Position numbers and translations under genes: made by a program. The notes beneath the pieces are model-generated. The model saw only the letters and a list, made by a program, of their open reading frames with translations. It did no database searches and was not told the DNA's origin. Of a DNA stretch of 41,058 bases, positions 6,852 through 14,847 are shown piece by piece. The stretch lies in contig VGEN01000025.1 of assembly GCA_016869285.1 (NCBI GenBank), positions 1-41,058 on the forward strand, given 5' to 3'. Numbering within the stretch: the stretch's first letter is position 1; each line of letters opens with the position of its first letter. This stretch comes from Alphaproteobacteria bacterium. Lineage in GTDB: Bacteria > Pseudomonadota > Alphaproteobacteria > SHVZ01.

Positions 6852-7818
6852 GAGTGCGGGCAACCGGCGGGTTCTCGACGATCGGCACCTCGTTCTCTTC
6901 GGCCAGCTCGCGGATCCGTTTGGCAACCAGATCGGCGCCCTTCGCCACCAGCTTCGGCGCCGGCATCGTGTTCGGTTCGTATTGGAGCGCCACGGCATAG
7001 TGCGTCGGGTTGGTGACTACCACCGTTGCCTTCGGCACTGCCGCCATCATGCGCCGGCGGGCGCGCTCCATCCGGATCTGGCGGAGCTTCATCTTGATCT
7101 GCGGATCGCCTTCAGCCTGCTTGTACTCCTCCTTCACGTCCTGCTTCGTCATGCGCATTTTCTTGTAGTAGGAGTAGCGCTGGTAGGCGACGTCGGCCGC
7201 GGCCAGGACTAGCATGACAGCGATGACGGCAGCGAGAAGCTTGATCGCCTCGCTCTTGAGCTCGATGACGGCAGCGATGATGTCAACGCCGACCAGTTGA
7301 TCGACGCGAGTCAGAACGGGCGCCATCAGCCAGGCGACGATGGCCCCTATGATGGCGAGCTTCACGATGCTCTTCGCCATCTCGATCGACGCGTGGATCG
7401 AGAACATGCGCTTGAGGCCGGCGAGCGGGTTGAGCTTGGCGAGCGACGGCTTGATCGACTCGGTCGCGACGAGGAAGCCGGTCGTCAAGATCGTGGGGAT
7501 GATCCCGGCGATCGCGAATATGAAGAAGGGAAAGAGGAGCGGCAACGCGATGTCAAAAGACATCTCGAGCAGCACGCGGCCGAGGTTGCCCGGATCGAGC
7601 GGGATCTGCTCGGGCTTCTCGAAGAAGGGCGCGATGGAGCGCGAGACGCCGCTGGCTATGCTCGATGCGAAGAAGGCCAGGACCATCACCGCACCGAAAA
7701 AGGCGAACCAGTGGCGGAGTTCCTGCGAGTTCCAGACTTGACCCTTGCCGCGCGCCTCGCCCAGCTTTCGTTCGCTTGGGTCTTCTGTTTTTGATGCATC
7801 ATCATCGGCGTCGGACAT
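6769..7818 (-). CDS. flhB: Flagellar export apparatus protein FlhB with aberrant C-terminus
   Basis: FlhB is the substrate-specificity switch of the flagellar type III export gate. The N-terminus (KTEDPSERKLGEARGKGQV), four membrane helices (about 36-55, 88-113, 150-170 and 190-212), the cytoplasmic linker and the autocleavage motif NPTH (270-273) are intact. Normal sequence continues to T322. The next 27 residues, to the stop at 6769, are the antisense of flhB's own 3' end and read QPRDGGHRGSAF and onward. The proper 36 C-terminal residues lie on the plus strand at 6726-6835. In homologues this piece completes the cytoplasmic domain, so export gating is probably impaired in this arrangement. 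The start is 8 bases below the fliR stop, in the fliQ-fliR-flhB unit. Confidence 0.93.
   Translation of the reverse strand: MSDADDDASKTEDPSERKLGEARGKGQVWNSQELRHWFAFFGAVMVLAFFASSIASGVSRSIAPFFEKPEQIPLDPGNLGRVLLEMSFDIALPLLFPFFIFAIAGIIPTILTTGFLVATESIKPSLAKLNPLAGLKRMFSIHASIEMAKSIVKLAIIGAIVAWLMAPVLTRVDQLVGVDIIAAVIELKSEAIKLLAAVIAVMLVLAAADVAYQRYSYYKKMRMTKQDVKEEYKQAEGDPQIKMKLRQIRMERARRRMMAAVPKATVVVTNPTHYAVALQYEPNTMPAPKLVAKGADLVAKRIRELAEENEVPIVENPPVARTQPRDGGHRGSAFRFILKTKLMISATTL
6852..6890 (-). repeat. Right arm of the 39-bp inverted repeat, within flhB
   Basis: This arm is the native flhB copy: on the minus strand it encodes VPIVENPPVART (residues 311-322 of FlhB). Identity with the left arm covers all 39 bases and stops abruptly on both sides. 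An ancient duplication would be expected to show some mismatches, so a recent event or an artefact is indicated. Confidence 0.95.
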
Positions 7819-7826
7819 CGCTCACC

Positions 7827-8594
7827 TCACCTCGAGCCGACGAGACCGACCAGCGTCTCGTGGAAGTAGGTCAGGAAAGCAGTCATCATCGCCGAGAAAG
7901 ACACGATCATGATCAGCATCCCGCCGACGAGCTGCGCCGGGATGCTGACGAAGAAGATCTGGAGCGCCGGCATCATCCGCGAGATCAGTCCGAGCGCGAA
8001 TGTGAAAAGCAGCGAAAGGACGACGAACGGCATCGCGATCTGAAGCCCGATCTTGAAGCTCGAGCCGACCAGGCGGGTGACGGTGTCGGAGAGATCGCCA
8101 ATCGGCAGCGGGTCCGTCGGGCGGAACAGGGCGTAACTGCCGACGACGCCTTCGAGCAGCATGTGGTGCAGGTTGGTCTCGATGATCGCAAGGAGGCCGC
8201 CCATGCTCAGCAGAATGCTCGGTGGCGTGCCGCTGGTCTGCAGCGCCGGATTGAAGGTGTTCGCGGCCGAAAGGCCCATCTGGGCGGCAATGACCGTGCC
8301 GGCAAGGTCCATCGTCGTCACCAGAAGACGCGCCATCCCGCCGAGGAAGAAGCCGATGATGCTCTCGGTGAAGAGGAACGCAACCAGCGAACCGGTGTCG
8401 CTCGGCAGTGGCGGCAAGGTCTGACGTACGACCGGCACGACGACCAGCGTGATCGCAAGCGCCAGTATCAGCCGCATGCGCGCCGGGACCACGGCCTCGC
8501 CGAAGGCCGGCATCACCGTGAACGCCGCGCCGAGCCGGGTGAAGACAGCCATGAAGGCGAAGATCTCGGCCGGCAGAAATTGCGTCAGCGGCAT
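7827..8594 (-). CDS. fliR: Flagellar biosynthetic protein FliR
   Basis: FliR is an inner-membrane component of the FliPQR export gate at the flagellar base. The product has 255 residues, the usual length, with hydrophobic helices throughout. Family blocks include the start region FAFMAVFTRLGAAFTVMPAF, then PARMRLILALAIT, GFFLGGMARLL and the C-terminal PAQLVGGMLIMIVSFSAMM. The ATG at 8594 follows the fliQ TGA with no gap, so the two are probably translationally coupled. FliR is intact, unlike FlhB downstream. Confidence 0.95.
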   Translation of the reverse strand: MPLTQFLPAEIFAFMAVFTRLGAAFTVMPAFGEAVVPARMRLILALAITLVVVPVVRQTLPPLPSDTGSLVAFLFTESIIGFFLGGMARLLVTTMDLAGTVIAAQMGLSAANTFNPALQTSGTPPSILLSMGGLLAIIETNLHHMLLEGVVGSYALFRPTDPLPIGDLSDTVTRLVGSSFKIGLQIAMPFVVLSLLFTFALGLISRMMPALQIFFVSIPAQLVGGMLIMIVSFSAMMTAFLTYFHETLVGLVGSR

Positions 8595-8867
8595 TCACGC
8601 CCTTCCGCCGGCAATGATCTGGTCGAAGATGAACTCGGTGAACTTGATCATCGTCGCCAGCATGAAGGGCATGAAGATGACCATCGTAACGAACAGCACG
8701 ATCAGCTTCGGAACGAATGTGAGCGTCATCTCCTGGATCTGGGTCATCGCCTGGAAAAGCGAGATGGCGATGCCGACCACGAGGCCGATACCCATCGGCG
8801 GGCCGCAGATGATCAGCGTCACCAGCATAGCCTCGCGAAGGATGTCGAAGACCTGTTCCGCGTTCAC
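8595..8867 (-). CDS. fliQ: Flagellar biosynthetic protein FliQ
   Basis: A 90-residue protein with the two-helix hairpin of FliQ: VTLIICGPPMGIGLVVGIAI, then the FQAMTQIQEMTLTFVPK loop, then a second hydrophobic helix. The start is GTG at 8867 (translated NAEQVFDILREAM), preceded by GAGGTCGGTATAA, which gives a modest ribosome site. It is the first gene of the fliQ-fliR-flhB-cckA run. The 72 bases to the divergent SDR gene at 8940 must hold the promoters of both units. fliP is not adjacent. Confidence 0.93.
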   Translation of the reverse strand: MNAEQVFDILREAMLVTLIICGPPMGIGLVVGIAISLFQAMTQIQEMTLTFVPKLIVLFVTMVIFMPFMLATMIKFTEFIFDQIIAGGRA

Positions 8868-8939
8868 TTATACCGACCTCGCGCACCCGCCCGAAACCGC
8901 GGCAGTATAGCCCGTTTCGCAAGCTGCAAGGAGCATCAC

Positions 8940-9737
8940 ATGGCCTATCGAGGGCTGGACCTGACCGGCAAGGCGGTGCTGGTGACGGGAGGCAACAGCG
9001 GCATCGGCCTCGGCATGGCAGAGGGCATGGCCGCGGCCGGCGCCGACGTTGCGATCTGGGGCCAGAATCCCGACAAGAGCCGCGCAGCCGAGGCGAGCCT
9101 GAAGCGCCACGGCCGCAAGGTGCATGTGCTCAACTACAACGTCGCCGATGAACAAGCGGTCGATCGCGGCATGAACGAGACGTTAGAGCGGCTGGGGCGG
9201 CTCGATGCCTGCTTCGCCAACGCCGGCGTCAGCGGTCGCGTCGGCAAGCACACGAGCTTCGCCGAGATGACCACCGAGGAATGGCGCCGGGTGATGAACG
9301 TCAATCTCGACGGGGCCTTCTTCACCCTCCGGGCCGCGGTCCGCATCCTGCTCCGGCAGGGGCAGGGCGGCTCGCTGGTCGTGACCGGCAGCCAGTTCGG
9401 CCGCATGGGTAACCCCTTGGTCGAGCACTACGCTGCGGCCAAGGCGGGCGTCGAGTCGATGATGCGCTCGATGGCGACCGAGTTCGGGCGCGACGGAATT
9501 CGCTGCAACACGGTGGTCCCCGGCTATGTCGACACGCCGCTGACGCATGCCCGCATCAACACGCCCGAGTTCGTTGCCGACGCGATGCATCGCCACGCCG
9601 TCGGCCGCTGGGGCGTGCCCGATGATTTCGGCGGCATCGCTGTGTTCCTCGCGAGCGATTCCAGCCGCTGGGTCACCGGTCAGAGCTTCGTGATCGACGG
9701 CGGCTTCAACGTCGCCGCCAAGATCATGGGGGCTTAG
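8940..9737 (+). CDS. SDR family oxidoreductase
   Basis: A 265-residue classical short-chain dehydrogenase. Cofactor motif TGGNSGIG is at 16-23, FANAG at 92-96, catalytic S151 in VVTGSQFG, and Y164/K168 in HYAAAK. The C-terminus GWVTGQSF-type block (RWVTGQSFVIDGGF) is typical. ATG 8940 follows CAAGGAGCATCAC, a good ribosome site; longer open sequence upstream belongs to the antisense of the flagellar genes. Substrate unknown; homologues act on sugars, polyols or keto acids. Its TAG stop overlaps the TAA of the convergent CYTH/CHAD gene by four bases. Confidence 0.93.
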   Translation: MAYRGLDLTGKAVLVTGGNSGIGLGMAEGMAAAGADVAIWGQNPDKSRAAEASLKRHGRKVHVLNYNVADEQAVDRGMNETLERLGRLDACFANAGVSGRVGKHTSFAEMTTEEWRRVMNVNLDGAFFTLRAAVRILLRQGQGGSLVVTGSQFGRMGNPLVEHYAAAKAGVESMMRSMATEFGRDGIRCNTVVPGYVDTPLTHARINTPEFVADAMHRHAVGRWGVPDDFGGIAVFLASDSSRWVTGQSFVIDGGFNVAAKIMGA

Positions 9738-11302
9738 CGCTCTCGGGTCCAGAATCGTTGCGCCTCGGCGAAGGCGCTCAGGGTACGCCGCGCATCCGCG
9801 ACCAACGCGTCGATGCGGCCGGCATGGAAGCCCGCGACGGCGCCGAATGCCTTGGCGCCCGACTCCTCTACCCGGTGCGCCAGCGGCTCGAGCAGAGGGG
9901 CGAGGCCGCGCGCGTCGTTGAGATGGCCCAGGCTCTGCTGCGGCCGGCTGATCGCCTTGAGATAGCCCCTCGCGCGGCGCTCCGAAAACAGCGGCGCGAA
10001 GAACTCGGCAGCGTAGCGGAGCTTCTTCAGGCGCAGCCGCAAGGCATGCAGCTCGGGTTCCGCGAGCCGATCGGCGGCCTTGGCCAGGCGCTTGGTCTTG
10101 CGGTGACGGCGATCGAGGATTCCGACGGCGAGGTTGCGCGCGCTTTCGTCCGGCTCGGCATCGTCGGACCAGGGCGGCTCGGCCAGCCACAAACGCGCCG
10201 ATAGCATGAGGTTCAGAAACCGGCCCGAACCGATCGCCGCCCTGGCATCGGCATAGGCGATCTCGCGCAGAGCCCTGGCGCCGCGCTCGACCTCGCGCAG
10301 CTCCGTCTCGCCGGCAAGCGCCACGGCGACCGGCGGCAGAAGCTCGGAAAGAAAGACATCCCAGGACCGCGCCGGCGCCAGGCTCGCGGCGAGCCAGCGA
10401 AGCTCGCCCGCCAGATCCTCGCGCGCCGGTGCCTGGAACTGGTGACGGAAGAGGCCCAGTGCCGCCCTGAGCCGGCGCAGGCCGACCCGCATCTGATGCA
10501 CGCCCTCGGCGTCGCGTCCGTCCAGGACCGCGGCCTGGTTGCCGGCGACATGGGCGAGGCCCTCACGCAGCACCGCAAGAACAACCTCGCCGAGCGGGGC
10601 ATCGCCGTCGAACCGAAGCGCCTCGGCGCAACGGATCGTCTCGCTGTCGCCGCGATAGAGCGCAAAGCCGCGCGCCGCCTTGCTCGCGACATCGAGCCGG
10701 AGCGGCACCGTGCGGCCGAGGTCGCGCGCGAGCCGGATGAGGTCGCGCGGTCGGCCGCGCTTCAGCTCAAGCTCGATCTCGCAGATGGGCGCCTCGGCTT
10801 GGCCCGCCTTGAGGAAGCCGACATCGAGGTCGAGATCGACCTGGACCTTCCCGCCGCCGCCGAGCCGCCACTTGGTTCGGCGGATCGCGGTTCCGAAGAT
10901 CGGCTGCAGGGAATGCTCCTTGAGCGCGCCGCCGACGGCGCGGCGGAGCGCGGCATCCCCGATTGCGGTGAGATCCGGATTGGCTTCCCCGACCGGATGC
11001 TCCGACTCTTCGCGTTCAAACAGACCCGTCTGTCTAAGAAGTCCAGACTTCACGGTCTGGACATGCCGCCGGCCGGTGCGACGTACCCGAAGCGTCAGAT
11101 CGCGCTTTGCCAGGCGGAGATCTGACGTATCGAAATATGTCGATTCCAAGCGGGCCGTCGACCGCCGCGAGCCCTGCAGAAGGGGATGCCGCTTGAGGCG
11201 CGGGAGATCCGCCGGGTCGAGTGCGAGCTTAAGTTCGACCTCCCTTCCCACCAGGGAGCCGGCGCGGGCCGCGGCGGGCGGGCGGCGGGGTATGGAGGGC
11301 AT
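9734..11302 (-). CDS. CYTH and CHAD domain protein (inorganic triphosphatase-like)
   Basis: A 522-residue two-domain protein. The N-terminal CYTH/triphosphate-tunnel domain starts with the signature EVELKL (residues 21-26, an E-x-E-x-K motif that binds metal and triphosphate) and includes YFDT, LRVRR and CEIELELKRG blocks to about 210. The CHAD domain follows, with the conserved histidine helix VHQMRVGLRRLRAAL (H269) and a second such helix near LHALRLRLKKLRYAAEFF. The arrangement is that of E. coli YgiF, a triphosphatase. CHAD domains bind polyphosphate. The SixA-type phosphatase gene lies 61 bases upstream on the same strand, so the pair may form one transcript concerned with phosphate compounds. 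Confidence 0.9.
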   Translation of the reverse strand: MPSIPRRPPAAARAGSLVGREVELKLALDPADLPRLKRHPLLQGSRRSTARLESTYFDTSDLRLAKRDLTLRVRRTGRRHVQTVKSGLLRQTGLFEREESEHPVGEANPDLTAIGDAALRRAVGGALKEHSLQPIFGTAIRRTKWRLGGGGKVQVDLDLDVGFLKAGQAEAPICEIELELKRGRPRDLIRLARDLGRTVPLRLDVASKAARGFALYRGDSETIRCAEALRFDGDAPLGEVVLAVLREGLAHVAGNQAAVLDGRDAEGVHQMRVGLRRLRAALGLFRHQFQAPAREDLAGELRWLAASLAPARSWDVFLSELLPPVAVALAGETELREVERGARALREIAYADARAAIGSGRFLNLMLSARLWLAEPPWSDDAEPDESARNLAVGILDRRHRKTKRLAKAADRLAEPELHALRLRLKKLRYAAEFFAPLFSERRARGYLKAISRPQQSLGHLNDARGLAPLLEPLAHRVEESGAKAFGAVAGFHAGRIDALVADARRTLSAFAEAQRFWTRER

Positions 11303-11363
11303 GCCTGCCGATTAAGACGGTCGCTACTCGACAGGGTCAACGACAAAAAAGTGAAGGTTTTTG

Positions 11364-11885
11364 CTATTCGTCAACGATGTCCGACGGACGAACGAAGCGG
11401 ACCAGGCGCAACCGACCCTCGCCGAGCCGTGACCGCGTACCGGCCTCGGTTTCGAGGCTGCAGAGAGCCGCCGTGGGAAACTTCTTGGCGAGCCGCGCAT
11501 GATCGGTGCCGTGCCCGGCCGACAGCGCGATCGCGAGGTCCTGGAGGCCGGGGTTGTGACCGATGACCATGACTTCGCGTTCGTTCGCCGGGAGGCGCCG
11601 AAGCCGCACCAGCAGCTCGTCGACCGAGGCGAGATAGAGGCCGGCTTCGAAGAGGACTTCCGGCCGCTGGGCGGCGAAGGCTTCCTGCATCAAAGCCCAG
11701 GTTTCGCGGGTGCGGCGGGCCGTCGAGACCAGCACGAGCCTCGGCGCAACGCCGTTCTCCGCCATCCAGCTCGCCATCGCCGGCGCCGCCTTGCGGCCGC
11801 GCGCCGAGAGCGGCCGGTCGTGATCCTCACGGGGAGGATCGTCGCGGTTCGACTTGGCGTGGCGGAAAAGATGAAGGATCGGCAT
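11364..11885 (-). CDS. SixA-type histidine phosphatase family protein
   Basis: A 173-residue member of the histidine phosphatase (phosphoglycerate-mutase-like) superfamily. The catalytic motif is LFRHAKS (R8, H9), a third conserved Arg is in ARRTRET, and the second active-site His is in VIGHNPG (H110). The short length and R-H-A-K start resemble SixA, which removes phosphate from His in phosphotransfer proteins. That role would be noteworthy in a genome with a CckA-type phosphorelay, but it is only inferred from family. ATG 11885 lies 81 bases from the divergent GNAT start. Confidence 0.87.
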   Translation of the reverse strand: MPILHLFRHAKSNRDDPPREDHDRPLSARGRKAAPAMASWMAENGVAPRLVLVSTARRTRETWALMQEAFAAQRPEVLFEAGLYLASVDELLVRLRRLPANEREVMVIGHNPGLQDLAIALSAGHGTDHARLAKKFPTAALCSLETEAGTRSRLGEGRLRLVRFVRPSDIVDE

Positions 11886-11966
11886 CGCCGCAAACCCTGC
11901 CAGCCGTCGATCCGAGGGTCCAGCGCCGATGCTTGACCGGACAGGGCGTCGCCACGATGGTGCGCC

Positions 11967-12461
11967 ATGACGATGATGGCGAGCCTGCGACTAGCCACGG
12001 CCGATGACGCCGATACGATCGCGCATCTCTGCCGTGAGCTGCTCGCCTTCTACGGCATCCCGCCCCCCTCCTCGCGCTGGGCGATGGCGGAGGAGATCCG
12101 CGAGCGCGGCCTCAGGGACGGACGCCTCGAGGTGTTGCTGGCCGAGCGCGACGGCGTCGCTGTCGGTCTCCTGATCTTCTTTCAGGTCTATTCCGTCGCC
12201 CTCTGCCAGAACAGCTTCTTCATTCAGGATCTATACGTGTCGGAACGCTGGCGCGGCGAGGGGATCGGGCGGCAGATGATGGAGTATCTGGGCTTCCTCG
12301 CCGAGCAGCGCGGCGTCGGCCAGATCGACTGGACCGCCGATCCGTGGAACGACAAGTCGAGGCGCTTCTATGACCGCCTCGGCCCGCATCAGCGCGCCGA
12401 CAAGATCTTCTACCGCATCGCCGGCCCGAACCTCCGCCACTTCATCCGGAAAGCCCAATGA
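11967..12461 (+). CDS. GNAT family N-acetyltransferase
   Basis: A 164-residue single-domain acetyltransferase. The acetyl-CoA-binding motif is YVSERWRGEGIGRQMMEYL (the R-G-x-G-I-G pattern), preceded by a LIFFQVYSVAL beta strand and followed by the FYDRLG helix common in GNATs. Several Met codons at the start (11967, 11973, 11976) make the exact N-terminus uncertain by three residues. The acceptor substrate cannot be inferred. It overlaps the NUDIX gene by ATGA, so the two are probably co-translated. Confidence 0.9.
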   Translation: MTMMASLRLATADDADTIAHLCRELLAFYGIPPPSSRWAMAEEIRERGLRDGRLEVLLAERDGVAVGLLIFFQVYSVALCQNSFFIQDLYVSERWRGEGIGRQMMEYLGFLAEQRGVGQIDWTADPWNDKSRRFYDRLGPHQRADKIFYRIAGPNLRHFIRKAQ

Positions 12462-13054
12462 GCGCTTCCGATCACGAGATCATCTCGGTCGACACCCCGT
12501 TCCGCGGTTTCTTCCGCATCGACCGATACCGGCTTCGCCACCGGCGCTTCACCGGCGACTGGACGCCCGAGCTGGAGCGCGAGATCTTCGTGCGCGGCCA
12601 TGCGGCGGGGGTGATTCCTTACGACCCGAAGCTCGACCGTGTCCTGGTCGTCGAGCAGTTCCGCACCCCGGCGCTGGTCGCCGGACGTCCCTCACCGCTG
12701 ACGCTCGAAGTGCCGGCCGGGATCATCCCGAAAGGCGAGACGCCGGAAGATGTAGCGCGCCGCGAGCTTCAGGAGGAAGCGGGCCTCACGGCCAAAGAGC
12801 TGATCCCGCTTTACACCTTCATGCCGAGCCCCGGCGGCTGCTCGGAGACGGTCTGGCTCTATGCGGCCCTCGTCGATCTCTCCAATGCCGGCGGTCTCGC
12901 CGGGGTCGCCGACGAAGATGAGGACATCCGCATCGTCGTGATGGACTTCGACGATGCGTTCGCACGCATGCTGCGGGGCGAGATCGACAACGCGATCAGC
13001 ATCATGTCCTTGCAGTGGCTGGCGCTGAACCGTCCGCGCCTCAGGAAGGCGTGA
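12458..13054 (+). CDS. NUDIX hydrolase, ADP-ribose pyrophosphatase type
   Basis: A 198-residue hydrolase carrying a perfect NUDIX box: G88, E94, R102, E103, E106, E107 and G109 in GIIPKGETPEDVARRELQEE and following AGL. The preceding EVPAG and the following PSPGGCSETVWLY, then Asp/Glu-rich DEDEDI, match ADP-ribose pyrophosphatases (NudF type), which split ADP-ribose to AMP and ribose 5-phosphate. Its ATG overlaps the GNAT stop (ATGA at 12458). A 20-bp palindrome overlaps its own stop. Confidence 0.92.
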   Translation: MSASDHEIISVDTPFRGFFRIDRYRLRHRRFTGDWTPELEREIFVRGHAAGVIPYDPKLDRVLVVEQFRTPALVAGRPSPLTLEVPAGIIPKGETPEDVARRELQEEAGLTAKELIPLYTFMPSPGGCSETVWLYAALVDLSNAGGLAGVADEDEDIRIVVMDFDDAFARMLRGEIDNAISIMSLQWLALNRPRLRKA

Positions 13055-13067
13055 GGCGCCTCACGCC
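13048..13067. other. 20-bp perfect palindrome over the NUDIX stop codon
   Basis: GGCGTGAGGCGCCTCACGCC reads identically on both strands and includes the TGA of the NUDIX gene. A second small inverted repeat, CCGTC with GACGG, follows at once. It could form a 3' hairpin protecting or ending the GNAT-NUDIX transcript, but there is no U tract, so intrinsic termination is doubtful. Confidence 0.45.
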
Positions 13068-13132
13068 GTCGTGACGGCGGCCCCGGCCTCCCTTCGCCGA
13101 GAATGCCCCTCGACGAAGAACGGGAGGTACGC

Positions 13133-14038
13133 ATGCGGACCATCATCGCGATCCTTGGGGCGCTCGCGGTCGCGCTGCCGGCCATCGCCGGCAATGACGA
13201 CCACGATCACGACACCTGGACGGTCGTCCAGCAGCAGCAGGAGGCGCAAACCGCCGCGCCGGTACGCGAGATCTCCAAGATCGCCGGCGAGATCTATCGC
13301 TTCCGCAACAACTTCCACTACTCGGTCTTCGCCGTGACGCCGGCCGGCGTCATCGTCACCAACCCGATCGATGCCGAGGCGGCAAAGTGGCTCAAGGCCG
13401 AGATTGCACAGCGCTGGAACCGGCCGATCAAGTACCTCGTCTACAGCCATGACCATCGCGACCATATCGCCGGCGGCGAGGTCTTCGCCGACACCGCGAC
13501 CGTCGTCGCGCACCGCCGCGCCAAGGAAGTCATCGTCGACGAGAAGCGCCCGACCGCGGTGCCGAACCTGACATTCGACGACTCGCTGACGATCGAGCTC
13601 GGCGGCACGGTGCTGGAGCTCACATATGTCGGCAAGAACCACTCGGACAATTCGCTGGTGATCCGGTTCCCGCGCGAGCGCATCCTGTTCGCCGTCGACT
13701 TCATTCCGGTCAAGGCGATGCCGTTCCGCGACTTCCCCGACGGCTACCTCCAGGAATGGATCGACTCCCTGAAGCGCGTCGAGGCGATGAGCTTCGACGT
13801 CCTGGCGCCGGGCCACGGCCCGCTCGGCACCAAGGCCGACGCCGTCGCCTACCGCGAGCTGATGGAGGAGCTGCGTGCCGATGTGACGCGGCTCGCCCGC
13901 GAGGGCAAGTCGCTCGACGACATCAAGAAGGCCGTAACGATGGAGAAGTACAAGGACTGGTCCGGCTACCAGCAGATGCGCGAGCTCAATGTCGAGGGCA
14001 TGTACCGGATGGTGCAAGCGACGCGCCGGCCGAACTAA
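13133..14038 (+). CDS. Exported metallo-beta-lactamase-fold hydrolase
   Basis: A 301-residue protein when started at ATG 13133, which follows CGGGAGGTACGC and gives the signal peptide MRTIIAILGALAVALPAIAG. A His/Asp-rich segment (NDDHDHD) follows the signal and may hold metal. The metal-binding HxHxDH motif is SHDHRDH (H106, H108, D110, H111); further ligands are H170 in KNHSDNS, D189 in FAVDF and H228 in PGHGPL. The full set suggests an active dinuclear zinc hydrolase in the periplasm. Substrate is unknown; the family spans beta-lactamases, sulfatases and proteins linked to quinoprotein oxidation. The stop overlaps cutC by four bases. Confidence 0.9.
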   Translation: MRTIIAILGALAVALPAIAGNDDHDHDTWTVVQQQQEAQTAAPVREISKIAGEIYRFRNNFHYSVFAVTPAGVIVTNPIDAEAAKWLKAEIAQRWNRPIKYLVYSHDHRDHIAGGEVFADTATVVAHRRAKEVIVDEKRPTAVPNLTFDDSLTIELGGTVLELTYVGKNHSDNSLVIRFPRERILFAVDFIPVKAMPFRDFPDGYLQEWIDSLKRVEAMSFDVLAPGHGPLGTKADAVAYRELMEELRADVTRLAREGKSLDDIKKAVTMEKYKDWSGYQQMRELNVEGMYRMVQATRRPN

Positions 14039-14844
14039 AGCCAGCCACTCGACGGTCGTGAGCCGGCGCGGACCGCGGCGATTGTGGCCCGGACGGCGTC
14101 CGGATCGGTGACCGTGATGCGATACTCGCGATCTGGCGTCGCCCCCATGCGAACCTGGGCGTTGTGATGGGCCACCGCGCTCAATCGCTGCGCGGGCGCG
14201 GAGAAGTGCATCTCCTTGAGCCCCGTCATCCGCTGCACCGAAGCGATGTTCGAGGCATTCAGGCGGCCGCAACCCATGACGGCGATGCGGTCGCCGGCCT
14301 GATCGACCAGCGCGCGCAGCAGCCCGGCGCCCTCGAGAGCGGTATCGCGCTGCCCGCTGGTGAGCACGCGACGAACGCCGCAGCGGATCAGCGCCTCGAG
14401 CGCCGCTGAGGGATCGGCTGTCATGTCGAAGGCGCGATGGCAGGTGACCTGCATCGGGCCGGCGCGCGCGACCAAAGCCGTCATACGCGCTTCGTCGATC
14501 CGCCCGTCGGCCGTCAGGCAGCCGCTGACCACGCCCGGCGCACCCAGCTCGCGCAACGCCGTCACGTCGTCGAGCATGGAGTCGAACTCGGCCGCCGAGT
14601 AGAGGAAGTCGCCGCCTCTCGGACGGACAATTGTGAAGAACGGAACCCCGGCCACGCCGAGCGCCTGACGCACGGTGCCGAGGCTCGGGGTGATCCAGCC
14701 TTCGACCAAGCTGGCACACAATTCCACACGATCGGCCCCGCCCTCCTGGGCGGCAAGCAGCCCGTCGATGCCCTCGACGCAGACCTCGATCAAAGGGAAA
14801 CCGGCCGAAACAAGGGAAGCGTCGGAGGCCGCCACGTTCGGCAC
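14035..14844 (-). CDS. cutC: CutC family protein (copper homeostasis family)
   Basis: A 269-residue TIM-barrel protein. The signature blocks are IEVCVEGIDG, GGADRVELCASLVEG, ITPSLGTV, then IVRPRGGDFLYS, VTCHRAFDM, RVLTSGQ and GCGRLN. CutC was named for copper tolerance in E. coli, but its biochemical role is unsettled. Here it is the last gene of the peptide ABC operon, three bases after the ATPase stop, which suggests cotranscription. A function linked to imported peptides or ligands is possible but unproven. Confidence 0.93.
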   Translation of the reverse strand: MPNVAASDASLVSAGFPLIEVCVEGIDGLLAAQEGGADRVELCASLVEGWITPSLGTVRQALGVAGVPFFTIVRPRGGDFLYSAAEFDSMLDDVTALRELGAPGVVSGCLTADGRIDEARMTALVARAGPMQVTCHRAFDMTADPSAALEALIRCGVRRVLTSGQRDTALEGAGLLRALVDQAGDRIAVMGCGRLNASNIASVQRMTGLKEMHFSAPAQRLSAVAHHNAQVRMGATPDREYRITVTDPDAVRATIAAVRAGSRPSSGWL

Positions 14845-14847
14845 ATT

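Noticed and set aside
7665..8939. Open plus-strand frame extending over 400 codons upstream of the SDR gene
   Set aside because: It is antisense to fliR and fliQ and full of His/Arg/Asp repeats. The SDR has a good ribosome site and family start at 8940.
13061..14719. Long minus-strand frame of 552 codons opposite the MBL-fold gene
   Set aside because: It covers the antisense of a gene with a full metal-binding motif set and a signal peptide, and has no family features.
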